Positions 26,507-35,302 of a DNA stretch of 64,000 nucleotides are shown in pieces. Each line of letters opens with the position of its first letter. Position 1 is the first letter of the stretch. The DNA lies in the NCBI GenBank assembly GCA_017937095.1, contig JAGBEG010000010.1, positions 310,001 to 374,000 of the forward strand, in the 5' to 3' direction. A program made the translations under genes and the position numbers. This DNA comes from Roseburia sp. GTDB taxonomy: Bacteria; Bacillota; Clostridia; Lachnospirales; Lachnospiraceae. The notes under the pieces were generated by a model, which was not told the origin of the DNA, ran no database searches, and saw only the letters and a program-made list of their open reading frames with translations.

Positions 26507-27001
26507 ATGATAGGAGCGGTAAATACGGGAAGTCCGTTAAATGCAGTAAGTGCGGTGAGTGCGGCAGGCAGGGTGAACAGTGTTGCAGAGGCGAAAGATC
26601 TGCATATGTCACAGTCCGAGATCAGATCACTGGAGCGTTCGGGGCAGATCGAGTGCGAGACCTGCAAGAACCGGAAATATCAGGACGGCTCCGATGAGAT
26701 GGTGTCCTTTAAGGCACCCGGACATATTTCTCCGTCCGCTTCGGCTGCACGCGTCATGGGGCATGAGAGAGAGCATGTTGCAAACGCCAATGCGAAAGCG
26801 GCATCCGATGAGAATTCAACGCTCGTTCAGGCAAGCGTGACGCTGCATACCTCCGTGTGCCCGGAGTGCGGCAGATCCTATGTCTCCGGCGGCGAGACGA
26901 CGACGCAGATCAAGTATCAGGAAGAGACGTCCTACGGACAGAACTTTAAGAATTATGACGCACCGCAGGTCATTGGACAGAATGTAGACTTAAGCGCATG
27001 A
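26507..27001 (+). CDS. Putative HExxH metalloprotease-like protein (SprA-related)
   Basis: 164 residues. The motif GHEREHV near residue 85 matches HExxH of zinc metallopeptidases and the SprA-related family. Two Cys pairs (CETCKN near 50, CPECGRSY near 115) could bind zinc or form a ribbon. No signal peptide is seen; the first 25 residues are Ala/Ser/Val-rich. Activity unproven. The gene overlaps the next one by 4 bases (ATGA), so the two are probably expressed together. Confidence 0.68.
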   Translation: MIGAVNTGSPLNAVSAVSAAGRVNSVAEAKDLHMSQSEIRSLERSGQIECETCKNRKYQDGSDEMVSFKAPGHISPSASAARVMGHEREHVANANAKAASDENSTLVQASVTLHTSVCPECGRSYVSGGETTTQIKYQEETSYGQNFKNYDAPQVIGQNVDLSA

Positions 27002-28737
27002 GAATGAGAAAATATATTATTTTATGCGGAATTATTTTAAGCAGCCTGTTTGCTGTGGGCTGCGGGGAGGAGGCATCCGGGAAGGATGTCTTTTCTGCTA
27101 TTTCAGATTTAGCCGAAAATGCGGGAACAGAACAGCGGATGGAGTTTAGGGAGCCTGCGATTGAGGAGCGGACGCGCGTCCTGTTAGAAAAGCCGGAAGG
27201 CGTGATCATGAAAGCGGATGTTCTGACGATTACGGAATTTGGATTTGATATCTGGGAGACAGAGCATCCTTCCGTTACCGCACCGTTTCTTGATTTGCAG
27301 TGGTACCGGAATCTGGAAAGCGTGTCGTTGCCGTCCTGTGATATGAAGAGCATGGAGGACGTTGAGAAGCTTACCTCTTTGCGCGAACTTTGGGTGAACA
27401 ACAATGAGATTACAGACATAGAGCAGGTGAGAGGGCTTACCGGTCTTACATCCTTTTCCTGTGATGGAAATCCGGTTGCTGATTATTCGCCGATCAGTGA
27501 ACTGGTAAATTTAGAACATCTTGGTATCGGGCATAACGGCGCGGCATATACAGATCTTTCGCCGCTTTGTAAACTCACAAAGTTAAAAAGTCTGTATGCA
27601 CCGTGGTGCGGCGTCTCGGATATCTCTGTTTTAAGCGGACTCACAGAATTGGAGGAGCTGAGGCTGTCCCGCAATGAGATTACGGATATCAGCGCGCTTA
27701 AGGGTCTTAGAAAGCTGACAACTCTTCAGCTTGAACAGAATGAGATTTCAGATATCAGCGCATTGGAAGGACTTGACAAGCTGACACTTCTGTGGCTCTA
27801 TCACAATAAGATTACAGATATCGAGCCGCTTTATGGGCTTCCCGCACTCAACAATTTAACATTGGACGGCAATGAGATTCCGGGGGAGGATCTTGCAGCG
27901 TTTTATGAGGAGAAACGGGGCGAAAACTTCACGGTGTCGATAGACGGCAGGCTGCGGGAGGATATGCCGGAATTTACGTTTGAACTGACTACATATTATG
28001 ATTTGCAGTCAGGGTATTATCCCGTGCAGACGATTGTGGTGCGCGACGGTGATACCATGCTTCAGACGATTTCCATACCGGAGCTTGCGATGTTTGGGCA
28101 AACCGCTTCCCGTGATACCGATACGCTCGGCTTTACGCTTGAGGATGTGAATTTTGACGGGTATCAGGATATCCGTCTGTATGACACGCCGAACGGGAAT
28201 TACAGAGAGGAATGGATTTATCTTGTGTGGAATCCGGCGGCAAACCGATTTGAACAGGATAAGAGGTTGAACGAGATATCGCTCGCCCGGTTCGATCAGG
28301 AGAAGCAGCTTGTTTACGGGCTGGAGCGCGGAGGCGCAGCCTATCATTATTTCTCGACCTATCAATATATCAATGGCGAAATCGTGAAAATCCGCTACGA
28401 GGAGGAAGAAGCCCTATATCTGATGGATGGGCCAATTAAGCAGTATTACAATATGGCAGGAGTAAAGACCGCTGCCGAGTTCTTCTGCGGCGTTTACCAT
28501 CATGTGATGGAACGAAATGAAGCTACGGGAGAATTGGAGACGATCTTAGAGGAATATATTTTTTACCCGGTTGTTTCAGAGGATGGGGATGATACAGAGG
28601 ATGGAAATGATACAGAGGAATCAGAGCAGAATGGGGAGGAGCTGCATGTGGACGTTTCCTCAGAGCTGGGACAGAAGATTGGGAGGAAGTTAAAAGATAT
28701 AGACAGCTTTTCTTTTCACTGGGAGAGAAAAATATAA
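26998..28737 (+). CDS. Leucine-rich repeat lipoprotein
   Basis: A 579-residue surface protein. A lipoprotein signal peptide precedes a lipobox LFAVGC, so Cys about 22 is the lipidated residue. Residues about 110-290 hold at least seven internalin-type LRRs (for example LEELRLSRNEITDISALKG). Residues 320-520 form a beta-rich domain with VNFDGYQDIRLYD, like XAC2610-type proteins. The C-terminus has an acidic Asp/Glu/Asn stretch. Probable ligand binding at the envelope; partner unknown. The start overlaps the upstream gene; an ATG at 27004 is an alternative. Its 3' end carries part of a 12-bp tandem repeat. Confidence 0.85.
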   Translation: MRMRKYIILCGIILSSLFAVGCGEEASGKDVFSAISDLAENAGTEQRMEFREPAIEERTRVLLEKPEGVIMKADVLTITEFGFDIWETEHPSVTAPFLDLQWYRNLESVSLPSCDMKSMEDVEKLTSLRELWVNNNEITDIEQVRGLTGLTSFSCDGNPVADYSPISELVNLEHLGIGHNGAAYTDLSPLCKLTKLKSLYAPWCGVSDISVLSGLTELEELRLSRNEITDISALKGLRKLTTLQLEQNEISDISALEGLDKLTLLWLYHNKITDIEPLYGLPALNNLTLDGNEIPGEDLAAFYEEKRGENFTVSIDGRLREDMPEFTFELTTYYDLQSGYYPVQTIVVRDGDTMLQTISIPELAMFGQTASRDTDTLGFTLEDVNFDGYQDIRLYDTPNGNYREEWIYLVWNPAANRFEQDKRLNEISLARFDQEKQLVYGLERGGAAYHYFSTYQYINGEIVKIRYEEEEALYLMDGPIKQYYNMAGVKTAAEFFCGVYHHVMERNEATGELETILEEYIFYPVVSEDGDDTEDGNDTEESEQNGEELHVDVSSELGQKIGRKLKDIDSFSFHWERKI

Positions 28738-28769
28738 ATTTCCTGATAAATTTTCCGATAAATTTCCTG
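28734..28769 (+). repeat. 12-bp tandem repeat, 3 copies
   Basis: ATAAATTTCCTG at 28734, ATAAATTTTCCG at 28746 and ATAAATTTCCTG at 28758. It includes the stop codon of the LRR gene and ends 10 bases before the rplU -35, so it could act as an AT-rich upstream element. Confidence 0.85.
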
Positions 28770-28779
28770 TAAAAAATAG

Positions 28780-28808
28780 TTGACGTAATTATTTCCATAT
28801 GCTATGAT
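28780..28808 (+). promoter_or_regulatory. Sigma-A promoter for rplU operon
   Basis: TTGACG (28780-28785), 17-base spacer, TATGAT (28803-28808). The start site near 28815 leaves a leader of about 94 bases, which contains the L21-type structure. Confidence 0.8.
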
Positions 28809-28866
28809 AACGAAGTATGCCGCACAGTGAGGTCTGAAAGTCCGTCCAATTATATTTTATGAGAGG

Positions 28867-28908
28867 ATGGCACCACAACTGGCGAGTAATGATAATAGGA
28901 GGTGCCAT
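28867..28908 (+). promoter_or_regulatory. Ribosomal L21-type leader hairpin covering the rplU ribosome site
   Basis: ATGGCACC (28867-28874) is perfectly complementary to GGTGCCAT (28901-28908), which overlaps the AGGAGG ribosome site and touches the ATG at 28909. Folding would hide the start, fitting feedback control as described for the L21 leader in Firmicutes. The regulator (probably L21 itself) is inferred. Confidence 0.7.
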
Positions 28909-29214
28909 ATGTACGCAATTATAGCAACAGGTGGTAAACAGTACAAAGTATCCGAAGGCGATATCATTACCATTGAGAAGCTTGGTAAAGAAGCTGGCGA
29001 GAAAGTAACTTTCGATCAGGTCTTAGCTGTATCTGACAACGGAATGAAGGTTGGTTCTGATGTAGCGAACGCATCTGTAGAGGCGTCTGTCGTAAAAGAG
29101 GGCAGAGGCAAGAAGGTTATTGTTTACAAGTACAAGAGAAAGACCGGCTATCACAAGAAGAACGGTCACAGACAGGCGTTTACACAGGTTAAGATTGAGA
29201 AGATCAACGCTTAA
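28909..29214 (+). CDS. rplU: 50S ribosomal protein L21
   Basis: A 101-residue subunit of the 50S ribosome beginning [18 protein letters not shown], with [24 protein letters not shown] at the end. I start at 28909, preceded by AGGAGG, not at the in-frame ATG at 28867, which lies inside the leader hairpin. First gene of a ribosomal operon that continues to rsfS. Confidence 0.97.
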   Translation: MYAIIATGGKQYKVSEGDIITIEKLGKEAGEKVTFDQVLAVSDNGMKVGSDVANASVEASVVKEGRGKKVIVYKYKRKTGYHKKNGHRQAFTQVKIEKINA

Positions 29215-29247
29215 TCAGTCTTTTTTCAGAAAAGATGGGAAATTGTT

Positions 29248-29577
29248 ATGACAAAGATAACGGTTTTCAGAAACCGTGACGGAGAGTATCTTGGCTTTGA
29301 CTGTCTGGGACATGCCGGATATGCGAAAGAGGGAGAGGATATTGTATGCGCGGGCATTTCAGCCCTGACGATCAATACTATCAATTCCCTTGGAATGTAT
29401 ACGGCGGAGAAGTTTGAGACAGAGGCGGATGAGGAGAGCGGCGAGATTCGCGTACGCTTTGAGCATCCTGCCGGACATGATGCCGAATTGCTTATGAAGT
29501 CGCTGGTTTTAGGCTTGCAGGGAATACAGAATACTTATGGGAATGATTATATCGTTCTGAATTTTAAGGAGGTGTAG
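29248..29577 (+). CDS. prp: Ribosomal processing cysteine protease Prp
   Basis: A 109-residue protease that removes the N-terminal extension of L27. The catalytic pair is at the family positions, His22 in GHAGYA and Cys34 in DIVCAGIS. It lies between L21 and L27, as in Firmicutes, and ends just before the rpmA start. Its substrate is the neighbour rpmA. Confidence 0.95.
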   Translation: MTKITVFRNRDGEYLGFDCLGHAGYAKEGEDIVCAGISALTINTINSLGMYTAEKFETEADEESGEIRVRFEHPAGHDAELLMKSLVLGLQGIQNTYGNDYIVLNFKEV

Positions 29578-29580
29578 GAC

Positions 29581-29865
29581 ATGTTGAATATGAACCTTCA
29601 GTTTTTTGCTCATAAAAAGGGAGTTGGTTCTACAAAGAACGGCCGTGACTCTGAGTCCAAGAGATTAGGAGCCAAGAGAGCAGACGGACAGTTCGTTAAG
29701 GCTGGTAACATTTTATACAGACAGCGCGGAACGAAGATTCATCCGGGTGTAAATGTAGGCATCGGCGGCGATGACACATTATTCGCTCTGACGGATGGTA
29801 TCTTAAGATTCGAGAGAAAAGGAAGAGACAAGAAGCAGGCTTCCGTATATCCAGTAGCTGAGTAA
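29581..29865 (+). CDS. rpmA: 50S ribosomal protein L27, Prp-cleaved precursor
   Basis: The 94-residue precursor starts [17 protein letters not shown]. The Prp site lies between Phe9 and Ala10, as in Staphylococcus, and the mature protein begins with Ala-His-Lys-Lys-Gly near the peptidyl-transferase centre. GGAGGTG is 7 bases before the ATG at 29581, supporting this start over the Met4. Confidence 0.97.
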   Translation: MLNMNLQFFAHKKGVGSTKNGRDSESKRLGAKRADGQFVKAGNILYRQRGTKIHPGVNVGIGGDDTLFALTDGILRFERKGRDKKQASVYPVAE

Positions 29866-29879
29866 TAAGATGCAATGTG

Positions 29880-29932
29880 GACCCGACTATGAGCAGCCAT
29901 TTTCATGGATGCGGCAAGTAGCCGGGTCTTAT
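29880..29932 (+). terminator. Hairpin between rpmA and obgE
   Basis: GACCCG-CTA (29880-29889, one mismatch) pairs with TAG-CGGGTC (29919-29928); an inner GCCAT/ATGG pair adds to it. It is followed by TTATT only, so it may be an attenuator rather than a strong terminator, tuning obgE against L27. Confidence 0.5.
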
Positions 29933-29954
29933 TGTGTATTTGAGGTAGAATATC

Positions 29955-31238
29955 ATGTTTGCAGACAGAGCAACAATTATCATAAAATCAGGAAAAGGCG
30001 GCGATGGTCATGTGAGCTTCCGCCGTGAGAAATATGTGCCGGACGGCGGTCCGGACGGCGGTGACGGCGGAAAGGGCGGCGACATTATTTTTGAGGTGGA
30101 CGACGGATTAAATACGCTGACCGATTACAGACACCGCAGGAAGTTCGCGGCACAGCCCGGTGAGGAAGGCGGCAAGAAGAACTGTCACGGAAAGAACGGC
30201 GCCGACCTCATCTTAAAGGTTCCGGCAGGAACGGTCATCAAGGATGCGGAATCGGACAAGGTCATTGCGGATATGTCGGGCGACAACCGCAGACAGATTA
30301 TCCTGCACGGCGGCAGGGGCGGTCTTGGAAATCAGCACTTTGCGACCTCCACAATGCAGGCGCCAAAATACGCGCAGCCGGGCGGAGAGGCAATCGAACT
30401 GGAAATTCGTCTCGAACTCAAGGTCATTGCGGATGTAGGGCTTGTGGGCTTCCCGAACGTCGGGAAATCCACGCTGCTCTCCCGTGTGACGAATGCACAG
30501 CCGAAGATTGCGAATTACCATTTCACCACCTTGCAGCCGAATCTCGGCGTGGTTGACCTTGACGGGGCAAACGGGTTTGTGATTGCCGACATTCCGGGAC
30601 TTATCGAGGGGGCGTCGGAAGGCGTCGGGCTTGGACTGGAATTTCTGCGCCACATCGAGCGAACCAAGGTCATGATTCATATGGTGGATGCGGCAGGCAC
30701 GGAAGGCCGTGATCCGATCGCCGATATCAGGGCAATCAATAAGGAGCTTGCGGCGTATGATCCCGAGCTTTTGAAGAAACCGCAGGTCATCGCGGCGAAT
30801 AAAATAGATGCGATTTACGGCGACGAGAATGAGGTCATTGCGGCGCTTCGGGAGGAGTTCGAGAAGGACGGCATCAAGGTATTTCCGATTTCTGCGGTGA
30901 GCGGAAAGGGGTTAAAGGAGCTGCTTTATCATGTGAACGAGCTGCTCTCCACCTGCAGCAAGGAGCCGGTAGTCTACGAGCAGGAATTTGACCCGGCACT
31001 CCGTTTCTTTAAAGACGAGCCGTATACGATCACCCGTGCCGACGACGCGGCATTTGTCGTGGAGGGACCGAAGATCGACAAGATGCTCGGTTACACGAAT
31101 ATCGACTCCGAGAAAGGCTTTTTGTTCTTCCAGAAGTTCTTAAAGGAGCAGGGCATCTTAAAGGAGCTTGAGAAGATGGGCATTCAGGACGGCGATACCG
31201 TGCGGATGTATGGAAATGAATTTGACTATTACAAATAA
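29955..31238 (+). CDS. obgE: GTPase ObgE/CgtA
   Basis: Ribosome-assembly and stress GTPase. The Gly-rich Obg domain covers residues 1-158, then the G domain with G1 GFPNVGKST, the G3 region DIPGLIEGA and NKID, and the C-terminal OCT domain. 427 residues is normal. It binds 50S assembly intermediates and (p)ppGpp. It follows the L21/L27 genes as in most bacteria. Confidence 0.96.
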   Translation: MFADRATIIIKSGKGGDGHVSFRREKYVPDGGPDGGDGGKGGDIIFEVDDGLNTLTDYRHRRKFAAQPGEEGGKKNCHGKNGADLILKVPAGTVIKDAESDKVIADMSGDNRRQIILHGGRGGLGNQHFATSTMQAPKYAQPGGEAIELEIRLELKVIADVGLVGFPNVGKSTLLSRVTNAQPKIANYHFTTLQPNLGVVDLDGANGFVIADIPGLIEGASEGVGLGLEFLRHIERTKVMIHMVDAAGTEGRDPIADIRAINKELAAYDPELLKKPQVIAANKIDAIYGDENEVIAALREEFEKDGIKVFPISAVSGKGLKELLYHVNELLSTCSKEPVVYEQEFDPALRFFKDEPYTITRADDAAFVVEGPKIDKMLGYTNIDSEKGFLFFQKFLKEQGILKELEKMGIQDGDTVRMYGNEFDYYK

Positions 31239-31312
31239 AAACTATCTGCTATAGAAGCGGATGGATAATGTGTCCCGGCGTAAAAGCCAGGGATGCATGG
31301 AAAGGGAAAGTT

Positions 31313-31609
31313 ATGGAATTGACAAGTAAGCAGCGCGCTTATCTCGGCGGATGCGCGAGCACCATCGATTCAATTTTTCAGATTGGAAAAGCTTCTCTGA
31401 CGCCGGAAATGATTACTGCGCTTGACGAGGCTTTGGAAAAAAGAGAACTGATCAAGATCTCCGTACTGAAAAACTGTGCGGATGATCCGAGAGAAATCGC
31501 GGCAGTGACTGCGGAGCGCACACATTCGGTCGTCGTAAAGGTCATCGGCAAGAAGATTATCCTGTTCCGTCAGGCGAAGAAAAATTCCAAATTTGAGCTG
31601 CCGAAGTAG
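31313..31609 (+). CDS. yhbY: RNA-binding protein YhbY (CRM domain)
   Basis: A 98-residue CRM-domain protein associated with pre-50S particles. Signature: LTSKQRAYLGGCASTIDSIFQIGKASLTPEM, then the GIGKKIILFR core (KVIGKKIILFRQAKK). I start at 31313, with GGGA just upstream; an earlier ATG at 31268 would add 15 unlike residues. Lies between obgE and nadD as in Bacillus (yqeI). Confidence 0.93.
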   Translation: MELTSKQRAYLGGCASTIDSIFQIGKASLTPEMITALDEALEKRELIKISVLKNCADDPREIAAVTAERTHSVVVKVIGKKIILFRQAKKNSKFELPK

Positions 31610-31657
31610 CGCTGGATTGGAGAAAAGCATAGACCCGGATATGGGGTAGGAGATTGC

Positions 31658-32263
31658 ATGAATAAGAAGATCGGGATTCTCGGAGGTTCTTTTGATCCGA
31701 TTCATATGGGACATCTGAATATTGCAGAGAGCGCTTACCGGGAATTTGCACTCGATGAGGTGTGGTTTATTCCGGCGGGACATTCTCCGAATAAGAATGA
31801 GGGGGAAATGACGCCCGCTACGGCACGTGTGGACATGACGGAGCTTGCCATTGCACCGTATGCCTGTTTTAAGCTTTCACGCATAGAAGTGGAGGCGGAA
31901 GGGACAAGCTATACCTACCGGACACTCACAAGGCTAAAGGAGCAGTATCCCGATACGCAGTTTTATTTTATCATGGGAGCGGATTCGCTGGATTATTTTG
32001 ACCAGTGGAGGCATCCGGAGATCATTTGCCAGAAGGCAATCGTGCTCGCTGCTGTGCGGGATGATATGGATATTGCCTGTATTGAGGCAAAAATTGCGGC
32101 AATTCAGACACTTTTTCCGGCAGAAATCTACCCGGTTCATGGAGGGCGTACGGAAGTTTCTTCGACGCAGCTTCGCAAAATGTTAAGAGCAGGAGAAAAT
32201 CCACCCATGCTGCCGGACGCAGTATTTCGTTATATCAGGGAGCGGCATCTGTATGGATGTTAG
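31658..32263 (+). CDS. nadD: Nicotinate-nucleotide adenylyltransferase
   Basis: Makes nicotinic acid adenine dinucleotide from NaMN and ATP for NAD synthesis. The nucleotidyltransferase motif GGSFDPIHMGHLNIA lies at the start and the C-terminal VSSTQLRKMLRAG. 201 residues is typical. Fits the obgE-yhbY-nadD-yqeK-rsfS order of Firmicutes. Confidence 0.95.
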   Translation: MNKKIGILGGSFDPIHMGHLNIAESAYREFALDEVWFIPAGHSPNKNEGEMTPATARVDMTELAIAPYACFKLSRIEVEAEGTSYTYRTLTRLKEQYPDTQFYFIMGADSLDYFDQWRHPEIICQKAIVLAAVRDDMDIACIEAKIAAIQTLFPAEIYPVHGGRTEVSSTQLRKMLRAGENPPMLPDAVFRYIRERHLYGC

Positions 32264-32327
32264 CGTGGCAGGTTAAGGATCAAATTGTTTATGTACTGGT
32301 TTTGGAAAATAATGAGGGCATTGAGTT

Positions 32328-32900
32328 ATGGAAACAAACGAGATTCGCAAGCGTTTAAAGAAGGAATTGGACAAGGGGCGTTATGAGCATACAAAAGGAG
32401 TTATGTACACTGCCGGATGCCTTGCTATGGCGTACGAATACCCGATAGAACCGGCAATGCTGGCGGGTTTATTGCATGACTGCGCGAAGTGCATTCCGAA
32501 TGCGGAGAAAATCAGGCTGTGTGAAAAGCATGACATTCCGATCACCCCGGTGGAGTATGAAAGTCCGTTCCTGCTTCATGCAAAGCTCGGCGCATATCTC
32601 GCAGAAACAATTTACGAGGTGAAAGACCCGGAAATACTGCATGCAATTAAGGTGCACACGACCGGAGCCGCGGATATGAGTATGCTCGATAAGATTATCT
32701 ATATTGCGGACTTCATCGAACCGGGCAGAGATAAAGCGTCTGATCTTCCCAAGGTCAGAAAGCTTGCATTTGAGGATCTTGATGCCTGTATGGCGGAAAT
32801 TCTCTGCGACACTCTAAAATACCGGGCGCAGGTCGGCGGGCCGATCGACCCTGCCACACAGCTTGCGTATGAATTTTACCGGCAGTATCGTCGGAATTAA
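32328..32900 (+). CDS. yqeK: HD-domain hydrolase YqeK
   Basis: Bis(5'-nucleosyl)-tetraphosphatase family; Ap4A is probably cleaved symmetrically to ADP. The HD motif is in LLHDCAKCIP near residue 50, with a second His pair in IKVHTTGA and IADFIEPGR. 190 residues. Adjacent to nadD. Confidence 0.93.
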   Translation: METNEIRKRLKKELDKGRYEHTKGVMYTAGCLAMAYEYPIEPAMLAGLLHDCAKCIPNAEKIRLCEKHDIPITPVEYESPFLLHAKLGAYLAETIYEVKDPEILHAIKVHTTGAADMSMLDKIIYIADFIEPGRDKASDLPKVRKLAFEDLDACMAEILCDTLKYRAQVGGPIDPATQLAYEFYRQYRRN

Positions 32901-32988
32901 GTAATGGAAAGCGGAAGATATCCGTAGTTCGTGCGTGGCGACTATGGTGTATGGACGCCGCTTATCATGTGAAAAGGAGAAGCATAAT

Positions 32989-33336
32989 ATGACATCGAAA
33001 GAATATTGTAAAGTGGCGGTCGCCGCATTGGAAGACCGCAAGGCGGAAGATGTAAAGGTCATTGATATTCAGGAAATTTCGCCGCTGGCGGATTATTTTG
33101 TGATTGCAAACGGAACAAACCAGAACCAGATTCAGGCAATGCGTGACGCCTGCGAGGAAGCGCTGTACAAAGCGGGCTTAAAAATTAAGCAGATCGAGGG
33201 AAATTCCAATTCCACCTGGATTCTGATGGACTACGGCGATATCATCGTCCATATCTTCTCGAAGGAGGACCGCCTGTTCTATGACTTAGAGCGTATCTGG
33301 AGAGACGGAAAAGTGATAGATGCGGGTGAACTGTAG
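32989..33336 (+). CDS. rsfS: Ribosome silencing factor RsfS
   Basis: Binds ribosomal protein L14 and blocks subunit joining during starvation. 115 residues with the core DYFVIANGTNQNQIQAMRD and GDIIVHIFSKEDRLFYDLERIW. I start at 32989, with AAAAGGAG upstream. Last gene of the ribosomal operon; a strong terminator follows. Confidence 0.94.
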   Translation: MTSKEYCKVAVAALEDRKAEDVKVIDIQEISPLADYFVIANGTNQNQIQAMRDACEEALYKAGLKIKQIEGNSNSTWILMDYGDIIVHIFSKEDRLFYDLERIWRDGKVIDAGEL

Positions 33337-33343
33337 AATTTGT

Positions 33344-33390
33344 AATCAGAGAGCTGGTCGCTTTAAAAAGTGGCCGGCTCTCTGATTTTC
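33344..33390 (+). terminator. Terminator after rsfS, left flank of the A+T-rich module
   Basis: AATCAGAGAGCTGGTC (33344-33359) pairs with GGCCGGCTCTCTGATT (33372-33387, one G-U) and T-rich bases follow. Its 38-base core is about 74% identical to the hairpin at 39591-39637 on the other side of the module. Confidence 0.9.
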
Positions 33391-33446
33391 TATGTCTAAA
33401 ATTGTCAATAAAAGAAAAAAGGTTATTGTACAAGGAGAAAGCGAAC

Positions 33447-34118
33447 ATGATTGATGTATATTATGCGGAAGATGATGAAGTGATTGCACAGTCCGTCAAA
33501 GAATATCTGGAACAGCAAAATTGCAAAGTGACAGTTTTTGGAACAATAAACGATATCAGAAAAGCGTTGGGGAGCCATCTTCCCTCTATTCTTTTATTGG
33601 ACTGGAATATGCCGGACGGACAGGGAAATAAATTATGCCGCCTCGTTCGTGAAAAATGGACTGATTTACCAATTATCTTTTTGACCGTCCGTGGAGATTC
33701 GCATGATATTATCGCTGGTTTTCAGAACGGTACAGACGACTATGTTGTTAAACCATTTGAACTTGCAATCCTCTATTCCCGTATGCTTGCGCTGTTGCGC
33801 AGGGCAGGAAAGACAAACGGGACAAAGCTGTTCTGCGATAATTTGACATTGGATAAAGAAAAAATGGCTGTTTACTATGAACAGGAAGAAATCCAGGTAA
33901 GTCAACCAGAATATCAGTTGCTTTTGTTGATGATGGAAAATAAAGGAAAGACCATTACAAGGCAACAGCTATTAGAACAGATTTGGGACAGCAACGGAAA
34001 TTATGTGAATGATAATACTTTGACAGTTACCATGAAACGGTTGAGAGAAAAGCTGCACAATCCGCCTTGTCTGAAAACAATCCGCAGTTTTGGCTACCGT
34101 ATGGAGGACAGCGTATGA
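33447..34118 (+). CDS. OmpR-family response regulator
   Basis: 223 residues: receiver domain with phospho-acceptor Asp52 (LLLDWNMPDG), acidic pocket EDD near 8-10, and VKPFE Lys; C-terminal winged-helix DNA-binding domain with the usual NDNTLTVTMKRLREKL helix. Overlaps the kinase by 4 bases (ATGA). I start at 33447, where AAGGAG is upstream. Likely controls the ABC transporter downstream. This module is richer in A+T than its surroundings. Confidence 0.92.
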   Translation: MIDVYYAEDDEVIAQSVKEYLEQQNCKVTVFGTINDIRKALGSHLPSILLLDWNMPDGQGNKLCRLVREKWTDLPIIFLTVRGDSHDIIAGFQNGTDDYVVKPFELAILYSRMLALLRRAGKTNGTKLFCDNLTLDKEKMAVYYEQEEIQVSQPEYQLLLLMMENKGKTITRQQLLEQIWDSNGNYVNDNTLTVTMKRLREKLHNPPCLKTIRSFGYRMEDSV

Positions 34119-35302
34119 ACGAAAGAAAAAGGAAAAAAGTAATGCTTGCATTTTCGATAGGATTTATTTTCCTTTGTATGGTCTGTATATCGGCGTTCTG
34201 GCTTCATTCCTATCGGCAGGCTGCGTTTGAACACATTTCAGCATTTTGTGAAATTCTCATGGAAGCCGACCCGAAAGCGGAGCAACAGGTGCTTTCTGCC
34301 TTAAAAGAATATCATTCTCTCACAGAGCAGGAGATAAACGGGAACGATTTTCTTTCACAGTATGGGTACAGTGTTTCTGAATTTTGTAAAGGACTTCCAT
34401 TCAATATTCCTGTTTTTTTATTTGCACTCTTTTTCGTGTTGTCCTGTCTGTTTTTCATTTCAGCAAGGAGTACAGATAAGCAGAATCGCAAACGAATTGC
34501 CGAATTGACAGACTATCTGGAACAAGTCAATCTGGGAACTGGTGGAACCGTCATACAAACACAAGAGGACGATTTTTCTCATTTACAGGACGAAATATAT
34601 AAGACAGTCACAATGCTTTATCAGACAAAAGAAGCAGCAATCACCGCAAGGAAAAGGTTCGCTGAAAATCTTGAAAATATTGCCCACCAACTCAAAACGC
34701 CTATTACAGCAGCTTTTCTCTCTTTGCAGCTTATGGAAAAGACCGACTCGGGCGATTATGCAAAACAAATTGAAAAGCAGTTAAAACAATTAAACCGTCT
34801 GGAAGAATCCCTGCTCGCGCTTTCTAAAATTGACGCAGGAACTTTATTACTAAATTATACAAAGGTAGATATTTACACAGCACTAAATCTGGCAGCAGAT
34901 AATTTGAATGATTTGCTCCGAAAAGAAAATATTTTTGTTGAGATTCCAGATAAAGGCTGTATTGAATTTTCCGGTGATCTGGAATGGACCATGGAAGCAC
35001 TTATCAATCTTCTGAAAAACTGTATGGAACATTCTAAGCCAGGCGGAAGTATTCATTGTGATTATACAGGAAATCCCTTATATGCAGAAATTCTAATTTG
35101 GGACGAGGGTGCAGGCTTTGACCCGGAGGACATACCACACCTTTTTGAACGCTTTTACCGTGGAAAGCGTGCTGTAGGTAACGGAATCGGAATCGGGCTG
35201 GCACTTGCCAGGTCTGTTTTTGAATTGCAAAATGGGACAATTACAGCCCATAATCTGCAAGCTGGCGGTGCCTGCTTTGAAATAAGAGTGTACAGTCACT
35301 GA
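34115..35302 (+). CDS. Sensor histidine kinase, two transmembrane segments
   Basis: 395 residues. TM segments at about 9-30 and 97-116 flank an extracellular loop of about 65 residues. The phospho-acceptor is His191 in AHQLKTPITAAF; ATPase boxes are NLLKNCMEH (N), WDEGAGFD (G1) and GIGIGLALA (G2). The loop is longer than in BceS-type intramembrane sensors, so direct sensing of a ligand or peptide is possible. Start codon overlaps the regulator stop. Confidence 0.92.
   Translation: MNERKRKKVMLAFSIGFIFLCMVCISAFWLHSYRQAAFEHISAFCEILMEADPKAEQQVLSALKEYHSLTEQEINGNDFLSQYGYSVSEFCKGLPFNIPVFLFALFFVLSCLFFISARSTDKQNRKRIAELTDYLEQVNLGTGGTVIQTQEDDFSHLQDEIYKTVTMLYQTKEAAITARKRFAENLENIAHQLKTPITAAFLSLQLMEKTDSGDYAKQIEKQLKQLNRLEESLLALSKIDAGTLLLNYTKVDIYTALNLAADNLNDLLRKENIFVEIPDKGCIEFSGDLEWTMEALINLLKNCMEHSKPGGSIHCDYTGNPLYAEILIWDEGAGFDPEDIPHLFERFYRGKRAVGNGIGIGLALARSVFELQNGTITAHNLQAGGACFEIRVYSH

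Noticed and set aside
28860-28900. T-box-like GGCACCAC text before rplU
   Set aside because: It pairs with the rplU ribosome site as an L21-type leader; the T-box core GGTGGNACCGCG is not matched and rplU is not a tRNA-linked gene.
33400-33446. Promoter TTGTCA-16-TATTGT before the response regulator
   Set aside because: The predicted start site would fall on the ribosome site, so no functional leader could form; kept out of the feature list.
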